DNA from: Timema cristinae
Lineage: Eukaryota > Arthropoda > Insecta > Phasmatodea > Timematidae
Assembly (NCBI GenBank): GCA_039000515.1
Contig: JBCFYV010009977.1
Span: forward strand, 1 to 64,000
Length of the DNA stretch: 64,000 bases
Direction: 5' to 3'
The position numbers were made by a program, and so were the translations under genes. Position 1 is the stretch's first letter; each line of letters begins with the position of its first letter. Below are positions 36,101-47,574 of the stretch, one piece after another. Under the pieces are notes generated by a model. The model saw nothing but the letters and a program-made list of their open reading frames with translations, had not been told where the DNA came from and searched no databases.

Positions 36101-37024
36101 TGTAAATTTAAAATCTTCGGTTATCTTCGGAAAGTAAGAGGTACTGTTAGTTGTTTCATCTGAATATAGATAGCACAACTGATGCAAGGTAGTTACAATA
36201 TTTCTAAAAACATTGACCATATCCTACATACAACTAGATCAGTAGTTCACAAAACACTATATCACCTATTTTATTTATAGATTTCCGATATTATTTCTTT
36301 GTTAATATATCTCACGGTCATAAAGTTAACGAAAATCCCATTCTCAGCATCGTTTGCGCTTGGTAAAATTATATGCGTACATTCAAATTATGGGGACTTT
36401 TGACAACTTATTCCGAAAGGCAAAATGAAAGTGGAAACCAATATTCAACCCACCCACTTTAAATTTGTCTGAAGTGACGCCCGATTTTCGTTTAGCGCTA
36501 CTGAGATATATATGAACATATATTTTTTATCTATTGTATTAATAATTAATATATAAATAATAGTGACGCATTAAATAAATTTTGCCAGTAAATATTACAA
36601 TGGTCATATATATAAACTTAAATTATGGTTTTGACTAGATCCTTAACTCTATTATTATTGTTAGAATTATTATAACTATTATTATATAAAATTAGTACAG
36701 TTATTTTTTTCAAACAGTGTAACTATTTTTATTACGGTGATATTATTAACAACATGGGCTATGTTAACACAACAGGTCCCTTGTTTAAAAACTATATACT
36801 AATTTCCCTCCTAGTAATTTGCAAAGCATTCTCAGGAATTATTTCAACTTGTGAAAAAAATACAAAAGATTTTATGGAATTGTCGTTGGTCTTTTTTTAA
36901 GTCTTCATAGAACGTAAAAATACAAAATGTGGTAACCTTTACAGGATGATAACTTCCTAGGGCAAGAAAAACGTACGATGTAAACAAGTGGACCTCCGAA
37001 ATGCCAATGGCTGCAGCAGAGGCC
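36101..37024. other. AT-rich stretch, no gene seen
   Basis: I see no domain in the 122-codon minus-strand open frame at 36,844-37,212, which runs across a repeat border and into the foldback end. Confidence 0.5.
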
Positions 37025-39471
37025 AGAGGGATAAATCTGACGAGCTTTGTTTGGTAAAAATATCTCACCACTAGGATCGCTTGTGTTCTCCAACACCAAA
37101 AAGTGACACTCTTATAGCCTGGAGGCAAACAGACGTGACTCAAGTTGGCCCGCCACATTGCCGAAAAAAAAATCTTTTTTTGTCTAATCGTTTGTGCTCT
37201 ATTTATGCTCATATGTGCCCGAACATGAACATTTGTGCTGTTAAACTGGACATTTTAGAAAATATTTAATGTGGTGGGCCAACTTGAGCTCAAGCTAGCC
37301 CGCCACATATTGAAAAACACAACATAACAAAATTTATTTAAGTCAATCCATTGTGTTCCATTTGTGCTCATATGTGCCCGAAAATGAACATTTGTGCTTT
37401 AAAATTAGAAAATCTAGAGAACATTTAATGTGGCGGGCTAACTTGAACCTTCCCTATATCATAAACTGTAGAAAAATATAGTTCAAGCTGGCCAGCCACA
37501 TTTTTAAATATCAATGTAACAAAATTCTGTATTCACTATTCGTTTGTTCTTAGTTTGTGCTCATATGTGCCCGAAAATTAACGTTAGGGCTGTGAATCTA
37601 GGCCTTTTAGATAACATTTAATGAAGGCGATCCAAATAGAGCTCAAGCTAGCCCACCACTTTAACTGTTTTCTAGATTTTCTAATTATAGAGCACAAATA
37701 CTCATTTTTGGGCACATATGAGCACAAACGAAAAACAAACGAATGGTGAAAAAAGAATTTTGTTACATTGATATTTAAAAATGTGGCGGGCCAGCTTGAA
37801 TTCAATTTTTCTACAGGTTATGGTATAAGGAAGACTCAAGTTAGCCCGCCACATTAATTGTTCTTTAGATTTTCTAATTTTAAAGCACAAATGTTCATTT
37901 TCGGGCACATATGAGCACAAATGGAGCACAATGGATTGACTTAAATAAATGTTGTTATGTTGTGTTTTTTAATATGTGGTGGGCTAGCTTGAGCTCAAGT
38001 TGGCCCACCACATTAAATATTTTCTAAATTGGCCAGTTTCACAGCACAAATGTTCATGTTCGGGCACATATGAGCACAAATAGAGCACAAACGATTAGAC
38101 AAAAAAGGTTTTTTTCAGCAATGTGGCGGATCAACTTGAGTTACGTGGCAAACAGGCTAAATCTTCTCTTTCTCTCTTCTTCGTCGCACTCTACAAGAGA
38201 CTTTGAAGGGTGGGATTAGGCAGCAGTCCTCTCCTCCCTCCATTCCTAATAATAGCAAACGACCTTGAAGTAAACCATAACAAAAATGCATTATTCCCCG
38301 GCAACTTTCCTTTGGTTCTTTTTCAAACCCACTAACATAATTTGTTTTGAGTTTCACGAGTTGTTGGCGGGTACCTCTGTCTTGCTTCATCCTTTGCTTT
38401 ATATAGATTAAATAATGTATTGATTTGTATAGTTTTGTGTAAAGTTTAGTGATATCTAATTTTTTTTAAATATGTATTTCATCTTCATTTTTGAAAGAAA
38501 GATTTTTACTATAAAATAATGAATCGAGGACAAAAATGTGCATACCGCGCCTGCTCAATTACACGGTGTGCTTAAGGTAATTTTTCCTAAATGGTTTCCC
38601 GTTTTTCCACGCAAACGAGGGTACTTCTCATAATTCTATCTTCCTCATACTTACCTTCTAATTGCTATTAAATGTGGAAAGCATTGATTGGCGTGAAGAT
38701 ACAATGAAAAAACAAAACTACTAGAGCTTACTCTATTTACTTGAAAAACATATTTTAGACAGTGAAAATACAGCATATTCAAATATAACAAATGTACATT
38801 TTTGTATAATTATAATTACATTTAAACTTTATTTAACATTTTTAAGATAAATACTATAATTACTATATTGACTTAATAATATAAAATGAGAGACTCCTTT
38901 AACACACTGGCTCAAAAAGTATTCATTATTAACATTATATATATAATCTAAACCTTTTTAAAAGGGTTTTGAACTAAAAGTTTAGTAGCCTTTAATTAAA
39001 TAAAAGCTAATGGATATACTTTTGATTTTTTCACTTGACGAGAAAAAGGGGCATTATAAGTTCATAAAAACCATTTTAATAACTATCATATTTTATAAAT
39101 TAATTATATCTATGATAAAATGACCTCTCACTAAGCGTTTACTTAGAACCAGTGGCGCACTCAATGGGTGGAGTAAACGGGGCACCTTCCCCCATAACCC
39201 CTAATAATTTCAATACAAACATAAATTATTTACTTTATAACTAAAACATTAGACACAGAAGATGAGTCGTATACATAGGATCCTTTTTAAGACTTGGTTT
39301 AAGACTTTATATTCAAAACACACACATATTAAAAGTGCCACTTATATTCTCATTTGAAAAAAGCACAACCATAGTAGCTTCCATACATTGTATACAAGAA
39401 AATGTATATAACTAGTAGTCACCATTCTGGTAATTAAGTTCGTTTTAGTTTTTAAGTCTCTTAACACAAGA
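37025..39471 (+). repeat. Dispersed ~1.4-kb repeat, copy B (interrupted)
   Basis: Second copy of the block at 23,255-24,678, split by foldback element 2 at 37,124-38,155. It keeps the same internal landmarks: 'actttgaagggtgggattag', the decayed SINE-like piece at ~38,560-38,690, and 'agacacagaagatgagtcg'. Scattered substitutions and small indels between the copies show they are old. Confidence 0.85.
37133..38146. mobile_element. Foldback element 2 (1,014 bp)
   Basis: A shorter copy of the same family, with three forward and three reverse subrepeats meeting at about 37,640. The ends are 'acgtgactcaagttggcccg' and, inward from the right, 'acgtaactcaagttgatccg'. It is flanked by the perfect 9-bp duplication 'ggcaaacag' (37,124-37,132 and 38,147-38,155). 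The homologous position in copy A of the surrounding repeat (23,355-23,363, 'ggtatacag') has one target and no insertion. This fixes both borders exactly. No open frame of note is present; the small ones simply follow the subrepeats. Confidence 0.96.
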
Positions 39472-39980
39472 TATGGGTTATTACACCGAGGACCTCGCTT
39501 ATAGAGACTTCACTCGCACCCCACCCAATTTCGGTTAAAATTAATACTTAAGTACTTCGAACTGACAAAGCTACCAGAGCGTGTTATTCAACACATTAAC
39601 ATATATTGACTTAGCCCAGGGGTTCTCACATTTTAGACCGAAGGAGCCTTTGTACCAGAAAAAATGAATGGCCGAACTCTCATAAAAATATTTACACTAG
39701 TATTATGATCATTCAATAAATACATTTAAATCTCACAAGTCTTTTATAATTTAATACTTGAATGAATATAAAAGAAGAACTACACTACACCCCGACCTCC
39801 GCGTCACTCAAAAACAAGTTATATTTTGAGTGCGATGAATTATGAGACCAGGTAGCTTACAGCGTTAATACCAACGTACCAGTTTTTTATTTGTGTACAG
39901 AGGTGTAATTTTTTTATCACGTAATATAGAATTATTTTGCTAACAACACATAAACCGTACTAAATGTTGATTTCAATACA
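39472..39980. other. Unassigned AT-rich stretch
   Basis: No gene or repeat that I recognise. Confidence 0.5.
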
Positions 39981-39982
39981 CA

Positions 39983-40060
39983 GTCCGACACTTTATCTCA
40001 GTTGGTAGCGTGTTTGTATATTGAGCTAAAGGTCCCGGGTTCGATTCCCGGAATGTCCGA
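39983..40060 (+). mobile_element. tRNA-like SINE head or tRNA pseudogene, family 2
   Basis: 'tatctcagttggtagcgtg' (A-box) and 'ggtcccgggttcgattcccg' (B-box, with a perfect CCGGG/CCCGG T-stem) look tRNA-like. The anticodon stem TTTGT/GCTAA does not pair and the acceptor ends are inconsistent, so I do not call a functional tRNA. Confidence 0.6.
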
Positions 40061-41590
40061 AAAACGTATAATTGGTTGACTGTGCTTTTCCCCTTTCACA
40101 ATGATGAATTAACTGTCAGGGGGCTGGATGTTGTATTTGTTCTAGATTTAAGTTAGTTTGTCAGACTCTGAGGAAATAATCTACATTCTACGGTGTGTCT
40201 GTCACTAGTTTTATATCGAGTGTCACTCATTGAGCGTGAACTGGGAAAGAGGGAAGGGTTGATAGGGTGGGGTATTACCAAATTTTTCTCCCCCCATCGA
40301 AATGTGCCTTCCTCCAGTTTGTTAAACTTCCCTCTGATATACTTGAATTTGAAGCTGAAAGATGGTTTGCATCAAACTTCAAAAAGATTCTAAAACAATC
40401 TATTATTATTTCTAAATGCTTAAGGGAGACCCCAAATAGCTTTTAGTGGCATTCCATTTTCAAATATTTTCCACTGGCTTGGAGTCAATCACCTAAAAAC
40501 TCCTTAAAAATAGTGTTTTTACAAACTACCTCGCCCAACACTAATAAAGCTTCGCCGATACTCTTGATAGTCATCACAATACTTTTTTTTTCCATTGTGA
40601 CTTACTACCCGTTTGAGTTGTACACATACATCAATTTACCCTAGTGAACCAGGAATGAGGAATGTTACATTTTAGATTGAATGTACCTACATTTGCGTAT
40701 ATTGAGAGTGGGGTACCATTTTAGGGAAAAATACCCTTGTTACACCCGGCTGGGATTTGAACTTCAATCTTAGAGGACAACTTTATTTCCAACTGAGGGG
40801 GGGCGGGTGGGGGATATAGGTGGAGGACACACATATTATCTCCAACTTTGAGGGGGGCATATATTATTACCAACTTATATAACATAAATGTAGCTGAATC
40901 TAATATTACCCTTTAAATATATAGTTTGACACACTCAGTTGAACATTAATATAAGATTTAATTCAAGATTTTCACTATACTACAAATTGGTTTATGAATA
41001 GGCCTACTTACAAGAGGGTTATTAAATTTATATTGAAAAGTTAACACATAATTTATGGTAACACTTACGTCACCAAATACCTTAATTATTTCATTAACTT
41101 GCGTACTATATACATTTGTTCATGTACTACAATAAACTATGTTCTTGTACAAAACATATTTATGTGTGTCAAACAGCCACGTGATTTATTAAATTTAGAA
41201 ATAATGTTTCTAAAGTATGTTTTAAGATGGCACGGATATCATAAAACTATATCCACCTTGCATGGGGAGATTTCTCTTCCAGACTACTGTCCACATTAAT
41301 GAAGCAAGATCGATTTGTTTAATAAGGTTATAAAATGCATATGTGACATCTTGCAGTTAAGTAAACTATTTAAACAAATAATTAAATTCACTATAGAAGG
41401 GGACTTTTCCATAAAGTAAAACTATTGTTGGTGACATGTTTACCCGCCATGAAATCACTTACTATTTGTTTCGTAAATCTAATACAATGCCTAGATTCAC
41501 GGGTGATATATTTTCCCCTTGGATAACATTTTCGGAGACATCACAAATAAGGGCGATTTTAATTTGCTTTTTTAAGGAAATTACAGCAGT
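40061..41590. other. Mostly unassigned, with one SINE and a 65-bp-repeat scrap
   Basis: At 40,415-40,520 is a scrap of the ~65-bp repeat ('ccccaaatagcttttagtgg'). At 40,593-40,772 is a minus-strand SINE ('gacttactacccgtttgagt' to 'ggctgggatttgaacttcaa'). A G-rich run lies at 40,796-40,815. I recognise no gene. Confidence 0.55.
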
Positions 41591-41619
41591 TAGGGCTGAA
41601 GGTCTTGTTCATATTCACT

Positions 41620-41796
41620 AGGTGAAAAAATGTCTGAGCAAATAAAATATGAATCATGACTCCATTTTCCATCTCGTTCAGAAGGGAATACATCTTCATC
41701 TGACATCAGAATCTTTAGGGAAGTCATGGTGTATAACACCATATCTCTTAGATTACTTTTATTGCATACGGCAACGATACAACGCTTACCCGGCAT
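41620..41796 (-). pseudogene. THAP zinc-finger domain fragment
   Basis: From the ATG at 41,796 (minus) the frame reads MPGKRCIVAVCNKS, the usual THAP start with C-x4-C, and ~30 residues later FPSERDGKW, then SYFICSDIFSPSEYE. This matches the THAP pattern 'W...(S)xxCSxHFxPxxFE', but the histidine of C-x2-H is isoleucine here, so the zinc site is broken. THAP domains bind DNA and occur in P-element-type transposases and host regulators. The frame runs out ~50 codons later at 41,590 and I see no RNase H-like domain nearby. Likely a decayed transposon or retro-copied fragment. Confidence 0.6.
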
Positions 41797-41936
41797 TTTC
41801 TTAGTATCGGTATGACACTTTTCGTAACCCTTCACGCATAAATAATAAGAAAGCTTACAATAAACATACAAACATTTACTATTCACATTGATTTTGGAAG
41901 TATACTTGACATAAATAAGAAGTTAGTAACGAGCGC

Positions 41937-42180
41937 ACCCGCCTCGGTGGCGTAGATATCTAACGCGCTAGTCGTGTTGAGATCTACTGCTGAGGATGGG
42001 GAGATCGAGGTTTGAATCTCGGTCGGGTGAACTGGGGGTGGTTTTTCCTCAATGGTTTTCCACTCTCCCTCCACGCAAATGCGGGTTCACTTCCACTAAT
42101 TCAACCTTCCCAATTCCTAATCCATTAGCGTAATTAGTACTTAACGCGTATAACCCGAACGGGTAGTAAGACGTGGTGCT
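41937..42180 (+). mobile_element. SINE, main family, best-preserved copy
   Basis: Useful as a reference for the family. A-box 'tggcgtagatatctaacgcg', B-box 'gaggtttgaatctcg', body 'gggtgaactgggggtggttt' and 'ccctccacgcaaatgcgggt', 3' block 'taatccattagcgtaattag', 'gcgtataacccgaacgggta', 'gtaagacgtggtgct'. Length is 244 bp, followed by 'gaataataattt' as tail. The end contains an ACCCG-AA-CGGGT hairpin. Confidence 0.94.
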
Positions 42181-42540
42181 GAATAATAATTTAAAAAAAG
42201 TGCTGCACTACAAAGTCACATGATCCGAACAGAAACAAGCTTGGCTAGGTTACGATCAGACGTTACAGCAGCGCTGCGTGTTAGGACAGAGCTGAGTGCT
42301 GGCCGGTAAAGTGAACGAGCCTTCCCTACAACTCTACTAGCCTTAGTATAAGGAAGGACCATCAAGATGACCAAATAAATCTTAGAATTTGAAATTTCTC
42401 AGTGAGTTGAGTAATTGCAGGAGGAAGGGGAGCTTGGAGGTCAACATTTTCAAAAACTAATATATTTAATTACTTCTCTGTATTGTAAAGAATTTAAATT
42501 TATTAATTAGGTACGGGAAACAATACAAATAGACATTTAC

Positions 42541-42590
42541 ATAATAATAATAATAATAATAATAATAATATAATAATAATAATAATAATA

Positions 42591-42622
<32 letters not shown>
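42541..42622. repeat. (TAA)n-(TTA)n inverted microsatellite
   Basis: About 17 ATA/TAA units meet about 10 ATT/TTA units head-on, forming a perfect hairpin. Two SINE tails of opposite orientation could produce this, but no SINE ends remain beside it. Confidence 0.95.
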
Positions 42623-42623
<1 letters not shown>

Positions 42624-42624
42624 T

Positions 42625-44030
42625 AAAATTGCATTCTGAGAAATAGTGGTGATGGAGTATAATAGAGAAAAAACTTTTTGAGATTAGGAAAAAAATAAAA
42701 TTTTGACAGATAAATAAAGATAAATCAAATCCCAGATAGCCAAAATAACGTTAGACTCTACATTTCTCAAAGTGGGTTGGGGAATAAGGAATCCAAAATC
42801 TACAAAATTAATAGAAACTACTACATCTCAGTGCAGTGTCGTTAAAAATTGAATTTTGGCATGCCCGTAAATGCACCACTCCAAATAACTAATAAGTCTG
42901 AGCATTTTAAAATGTAACTCCATGAAATCAAGGGAGGGCGGGGGGAGTTATAAAAAACTTTTTATCTATAGTTTAAAATCGAAATTTGGCTGGCAGGTAG
43001 AAGAACAACTATAGATAAAGAAAGTATTCTTAAAACTATGTGTTTAAATGGGAGTTAGAGAAATTATGATTGGGGAGGAGAAGGGAAAATTTTCAAAAAC
43101 CAATAGAAACAATTACTAACAGAACAATTTATTTGATAAGCTGAGGTGCTTAGTACTAGAGTGATTCTTTCAAATTAATTCATGTTTTGTTAGTAAATTT
43201 AAACTATTTCTTTTGGTGTTCATTTCAACAATGTCTCTGCGTAAGCGAGCAAATATTGATGCAAAGACTGCATATATATATATAAAAGATTTTACTTCTT
43301 ATAGGTAGTAGTTAATTTGTGGCTTCATCAACATACAAAGTTTTCGCCTCATACGTGTCTGAAATTGTATTTTTGGTAGTTTAGATCAGGGTTTCTCAAA
43401 CTGCGAGGCGCGAAGGGATTTCAGATGAGGTATGAACCAATTTCTCACTTCTTTCGACTTGCCTAAATTATTATTGACTAAAAAATTAATATTCTGTTTG
43501 GCCTATGAAGCAATAAAATTAATTAATATCTTACAAAACCTTACTATTTTTATAAACTTCTACAAAGCTCTTATCAGAAAATAATTAAATCAATTAAATA
43601 ATAAATGTCTCATTTTTGTATTTTAACGTAAAAAAGTTATTTTATTCTAAGAATAAGAGTCTTAACAATTAATTTTATGTTCATATAAGGCTCAAGAGTA
43701 TAGAGTTTGAGAAAACCTGGTTTAGATGATTTGCTAAAAGTAAGATAATTTACCCAACTTAAATGTGAGCGAAGCCGTGGGCAAACTCGAGTAAGTTAAT
43801 ATGATTATTAAAAAATGAATGATTGATTAATTCATTTAGCAAAATTAATAAACAAATATACTTAGAAAGACTGATAAAATATACTTTGGCACTTAAAAAA
43901 AATATATTCAAAATTCAAAATAAAACAAAATTATTAAAATGGTGTGACCACATGTATGTGCTAATTAATAAAAAACGGTACGGGTACAAAACTTTTTATT
44001 TCTGGTACAAAACAGTACAAAAATTATTAT
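42625..44030. other. AT-rich stretch, no gene seen
   Basis: The frame at 43,823-44,065 is K, I and Y rich and runs into the SINE, so I take it as chance. 43,390-43,720 ('gtttctcaaactgcgagg') resembles decayed dispersed repeat sequence. Confidence 0.5.
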
Positions 44031-44034
44031 TATT

Positions 44035-44191
44035 AGCACCACGTCTTACTACCCGTTCGGGTTAGACGCACTTACGCTAATGTGTAATGGTAGGGTGATT
44101 GTGAGATGAAATGAAGGACCTACAGTTTAACGTTGAATCCGAACCACGGTGGTGGCCTGGCACTCCCCACATTAACAAGATGGCTTGTCAA
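44035..44191 (-). mobile_element. SINE, main family (variant head)
   Basis: Minus-strand copy starting 'agcaccacgtcttactaccc'. It matches 6,735-6,888 over its full length, including 'tggtagggtgattgtgagat' and 'gaatccgaaccacggtgg'. An (ATT)n tail precedes it at 44,022-44,034. Confidence 0.87.
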
Positions 44192-44445
44192 AATTAGTAC
44201 AAAACCTTGGCAATGTAAAAAGTTCAACATACAAAAGTGGTACTACAGGTTAATGGACGTGCTGCTATACCTTGTGAAGTAGTAAATTGAGAAAAGACTT
44301 ATATATTTTGAAACGGTAGTATATACTATTTAACTAAACACAACACACCTCGCCATCTATTAGCATCACTACAAATCATAACGAATGTTTCCGGAGACAG
44401 CAAAACATATTTTAATAAATGGTCTAAAAATTAACTTTACAAAAA

Positions 44446-44676
44446 GTCGTTTGGCCTAGAAGGCATTTGGCCTAAAAGGCGTTTGGCCTAAAGTCATTTG
44501 GCCTAAAGTCATTTGGCCTAAAAGGCATTTGGCCTAAAAGGCATTTGGCCTAAAGGCATTTGGCCTAAAAGGCATTTGGCCTAAAGGCATTTGGCCTAAA
44601 GGCATTTGGCCTAAAGGCATTTGGCCTAAAGGCGTTTAGCCTACACTTTAGGCCAAATGCCTTTTAGGCCAAATGA
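44446..44676 (+). repeat. TTGGCCTAAAAGGCAT minisatellite, array 2
   Basis: About 15 units of 'tttggcctaaaggcat' or '...aaaaggcat'. The last ~30 bp (from 44,645) flip orientation ('aggccaaatgccttttaggc'), so the array ends in a hairpin. Confidence 0.96.
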
Positions 44677-44879
44677 CGGGTACCCTTTTCAACTTCCTCT
44701 TCCAACATTTACAATCCCGCCCCGTCCGTTTTGCATTGTTGTGTCTTTCTCTTTATTTAAAGAGATATAAAAATAAAATATTCAAATGGTACCTTATCTT
44801 GCCGCATGGCAGTGCTGCTATCGTATTAACTCTTTCTCTTGCCGAGAATAGAGATATGGAACTAGAGGAAAATGGTCAA

Positions 44880-45400
44880 GACTCAGCGGACGGGCAGCAT
44901 TCTTCCTCTCTCTATAGAGTTCTTTGTAGCAAGCCAAATAACTCTGAATATCTATGGCAACTTTTGCGTTTCTATCGCACTGTCAATGTGCTTAAATAAA
45001 TCAGTAAATTCTTTTGTTTAAATTTGTTTGATAGGATCAACAACATGAGGCTCTTCCTCTTCATCCTTTAGGCCGTTCTCCATTTCTAGAAGACCTTCAT
45101 TGGTGATTTCTGTTGAGTGGGATTGAAGAAATTCATCCACATTTTACTGGTTCATTTCCTCAAATCCAATATCTTGCTATGTCAACTATGACATGTCTTG
45201 AATTGGAAAGCTTGTGTTCAGAATAAAAATCATGTGAATCAGAAACGTCAGGACAAATATTTTTCCAAACTCCCTTCAAACAGGCAGGACTGCTTACTTT
45301 TATGCCCCTGCATTTCTAATGTTGTCAATACCATCCCCCTTAACATCAAACTGTACAGTAAAGATCATTGTCCTCACTAGAATGTGCGTGCACAAGGTCA
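44880..45400 (-). pseudogene. Tigger/pogo-like transposase C-terminal fragment
   Basis: Minus-strand translation, with breaks, reads FDVKGDGIDNIRNAG (~45,340), then ACLKGVWKNICPD (~45,270), IGFEEMNQ (~45,165), VDEFLQSHSTEITNEGLLEM (45,140-45,085), then a DEEEEPHVVDPI stretch and FTDLFKHIDSAIE (~44,985). This order (KDAIDNI.. CLKGVWKKIWP.., GF.EV.., EDVEELL.SHSEELTNEDLxEL, acidic stretch) is the C-terminal part of Tigger/Jerky-type DDE transposases. Stops interrupt it (for example after EMNQ and in PIKQI-stop-TKEF) and the catalytic DDE core is not seen. The same sequence is repeated at 47,575-47,935. Confidence 0.8.
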
Positions 45401-47020
45401 CGCTACCACCACACAAGGTGACTGCGAAATTACATCCAACCAAACATAATTTTTTAAATTTTGTTTGAATCACGTTATAGCAAATACAAGTAAAGTGAGA
45501 TCGTATATAACAAGGGATACCTGTATTTAACTGTGCATTTTTCTCATTTATTTTAGGCATGCCAAACATTAGAATTAATACGCAGAAAACAAATTAAGAA
45601 AATATAGATTTGATGCGGCTCAACAAAAGATTATGAAACCCTTAAAATTAAAGTAGGTTTCCATATACCTTTGCCCTATATTTATTCACTACTAGCTATA
45701 AAACCAATAGCTAGTTTTGCAATTTAAATTTGTTGAACCTCTCAGAGTGTGCAGATACAGGTGATTTAGTCTACGTTGCCTCACCGTGGAGCAAAGATAG
45801 TTTTTTATTTGTATAAGCACTGAAAAACTTATTTCTGCAATAGCTGATGTAGTTGGTATCACTACCAGAGTTTTCAAACAGTGTGTGCTACAAGCACATT
45901 TTATTTCTAATATGTTAACTTAGTGTGAACTTTGTATCTTGCTTCAACAAGATCTTTACATTATCTAAATGTTTCACAATATTATTTGATGGGGGAAAAG
46001 GAGAGTAAAAATGGTACTTTCATCCCCCCCCTTTTTTTTGGGGGGGGGGGGTAAAGTTATCTCTGTACCCCACCGTTACTTCGCCACTGATTACGAGAGG
46101 TTTGAGGATTTCTGTTTGATTATTCTAGCGCCTTAAATATCGATGCTTAAATTGTACCTCTACCACTATCAGGCGAATACATTGATTCCTATTTCTAATT
46201 TAAAATAGTGGGAACATATTTTTAAAGCTTCACAATATTGGGTTTGTCTCGTCAAATCTAAAACGATCGTGCAGATACTGTAAATGGAAGACCCTATTAA
46301 ATTGCTAAATGGTACCCATAGTTCCCGGTACTCCTACAAGTAGCGTTACACTACGGTGACCAAACTATTTCAAATTTTAATTTTATAAATAACCTTTTAA
46401 AGCTTAGTATCAAACTAATAAATTATAAATAAATAGCTAAAACAAGGAGAAAAATATTTTCTAGCCTTGTGATTTCTTCTTTTTCAATCATTAATACTTA
46501 CATACATATTAATCTGGTTAAAGTAATTATTCATTTTTTTAATATAAAAAACTAATAAAACAATAAATAAAAAAATGTATCTAAGAGAATTGAAGTAAAA
46601 ATAGTTCTACTTTATATAGTAAAATTCAATTTTGAATATATCACTTAATGAAGTCATTATAAGCAAAGTAGTGTGAGGCTGAAAATGTGATAGTTTTCAT
46701 TGTATAATTTAATCAGTATGATTAGTAAATGTTTTACTGGGTCTTCTTTCTAGATAATATAAATACCTTTTCATTGGTGAAAACCGATTTTAAATCCATA
46801 GATTTGTCACAATATTTTATTTTGTAATACCATGCTTTTATGGGTGACAAATGTGTTGACAACAGCACATTTGGAAGATATTTTATCACTGAGAATTGAC
46901 ACTAGCGAACCCCAGTGTTGATGGACTCAACCTGACTCAAGGAGCGCGGCGAAACTTTCATAAGCCTGGTGAATATCTGGTCTTTGCCAAAGTTTAATTT
47001 TTGGTAGTTTTAATTCAAAA
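45401..47020. other. AT-rich non-coding part of the duplicated block
   Basis: No gene seen. It has a C-run, T-run and G-run at 46,024-46,051 close to 'cgccactgattacg', a pattern common at decayed transposon ends. Confidence 0.5.
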
Positions 47021-47024
47021 GTGA

Positions 47025-47259
47025 CCGCTTCGTTAGCTGAATGGTTCAAGGACTCACTCTTGCAATTGACATAAATGCCTTTGACAGGGAAATCAGGGTT
47101 TGAATCTTGGTCAGATATACTGGGGGTAGGTTTTCCCAAGTGGTTTTCCTCTCTCCCTCCACACAAATGCAGGTTCACTTCACTTAAATTCAACCCTAGC
47201 ATATTAGTATATTTCGTACACATACGTACTACTCGAACGAGTAGCAAGATGTGGTGCTA
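47025..47259 (+). mobile_element. SINE, main family
   Basis: Head 'cgcttcgttagctgaatggt', B-box 'cagggtttgaatcttggtca', body 'actgggggtaggttttccca', end 'ctactcgaacgagtagcaag' and 'atgtggtgct'. The terminal hairpin has changed on both sides to CTCGAACGAG, keeping the pairing. Confidence 0.9.
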
Positions 47260-47452
47260 AAAATAAATAATCAATAGTGACCAACACCAGTCTATAGAGT
47301 AGACATAAGATTATGGACTCTGTGGATTTGAGATTGTGTCAACAATTTGATGGCCCGACTATATCCTTAAAACACTTTTTTAAAACATGTTTTAGGGATG
47401 TTATGTAACAAAGGTCGTTCAAGCAGTCTGTTACGTAACACATTTTCTTCTT

Positions 47453-47552
47453 NNNNNNNNNNNNNNNNNNNNNNNNNNNNNNNNNNNNNNNNNNNNNNNN
47501 NNNNNNNNNNNNNNNNNNNNNNNNNNNNNNNNNNNNNNNNNNNNNNNNNNNN
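47453..47552. other. Assembly gap (100 N)
   Basis: Exactly 100 Ns, a conventional placeholder for a gap of unknown size. Open frames drawn across it are meaningless. Confidence 1.
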
Positions 47553-47574
47553 TAAATAAATCAAAAATTCTTTT

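Larger units (their letters stand above)
44994..47452. repeat. ~2.45-kb duplicated block, copy 1 (left of gap)
   Basis: The block recurs at 47,553-50,002 in the same order and orientation, differing mainly by single-base and homopolymer-length changes. It ends at 'cattttcttctt' directly against the Ns. It contains a Tigger C-terminal fragment, a C/G homopolymer hairpin (46,027-46,051) and a SINE. Confidence 0.95.

Noticed and set aside
39983..40060. Functional tRNA gene
   Set aside because: The T-arm is perfect, but the anticodon stem does not pair and the acceptor ends do not form a 7-bp stem. Better explained as a SINE head or tRNA pseudogene.
44673..44999. 108-codon plus-strand open frame
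   Set aside because: It is antisense to the Tigger C-terminal fragment and begins inside the GGCCTAAA array, so it is a shadow.
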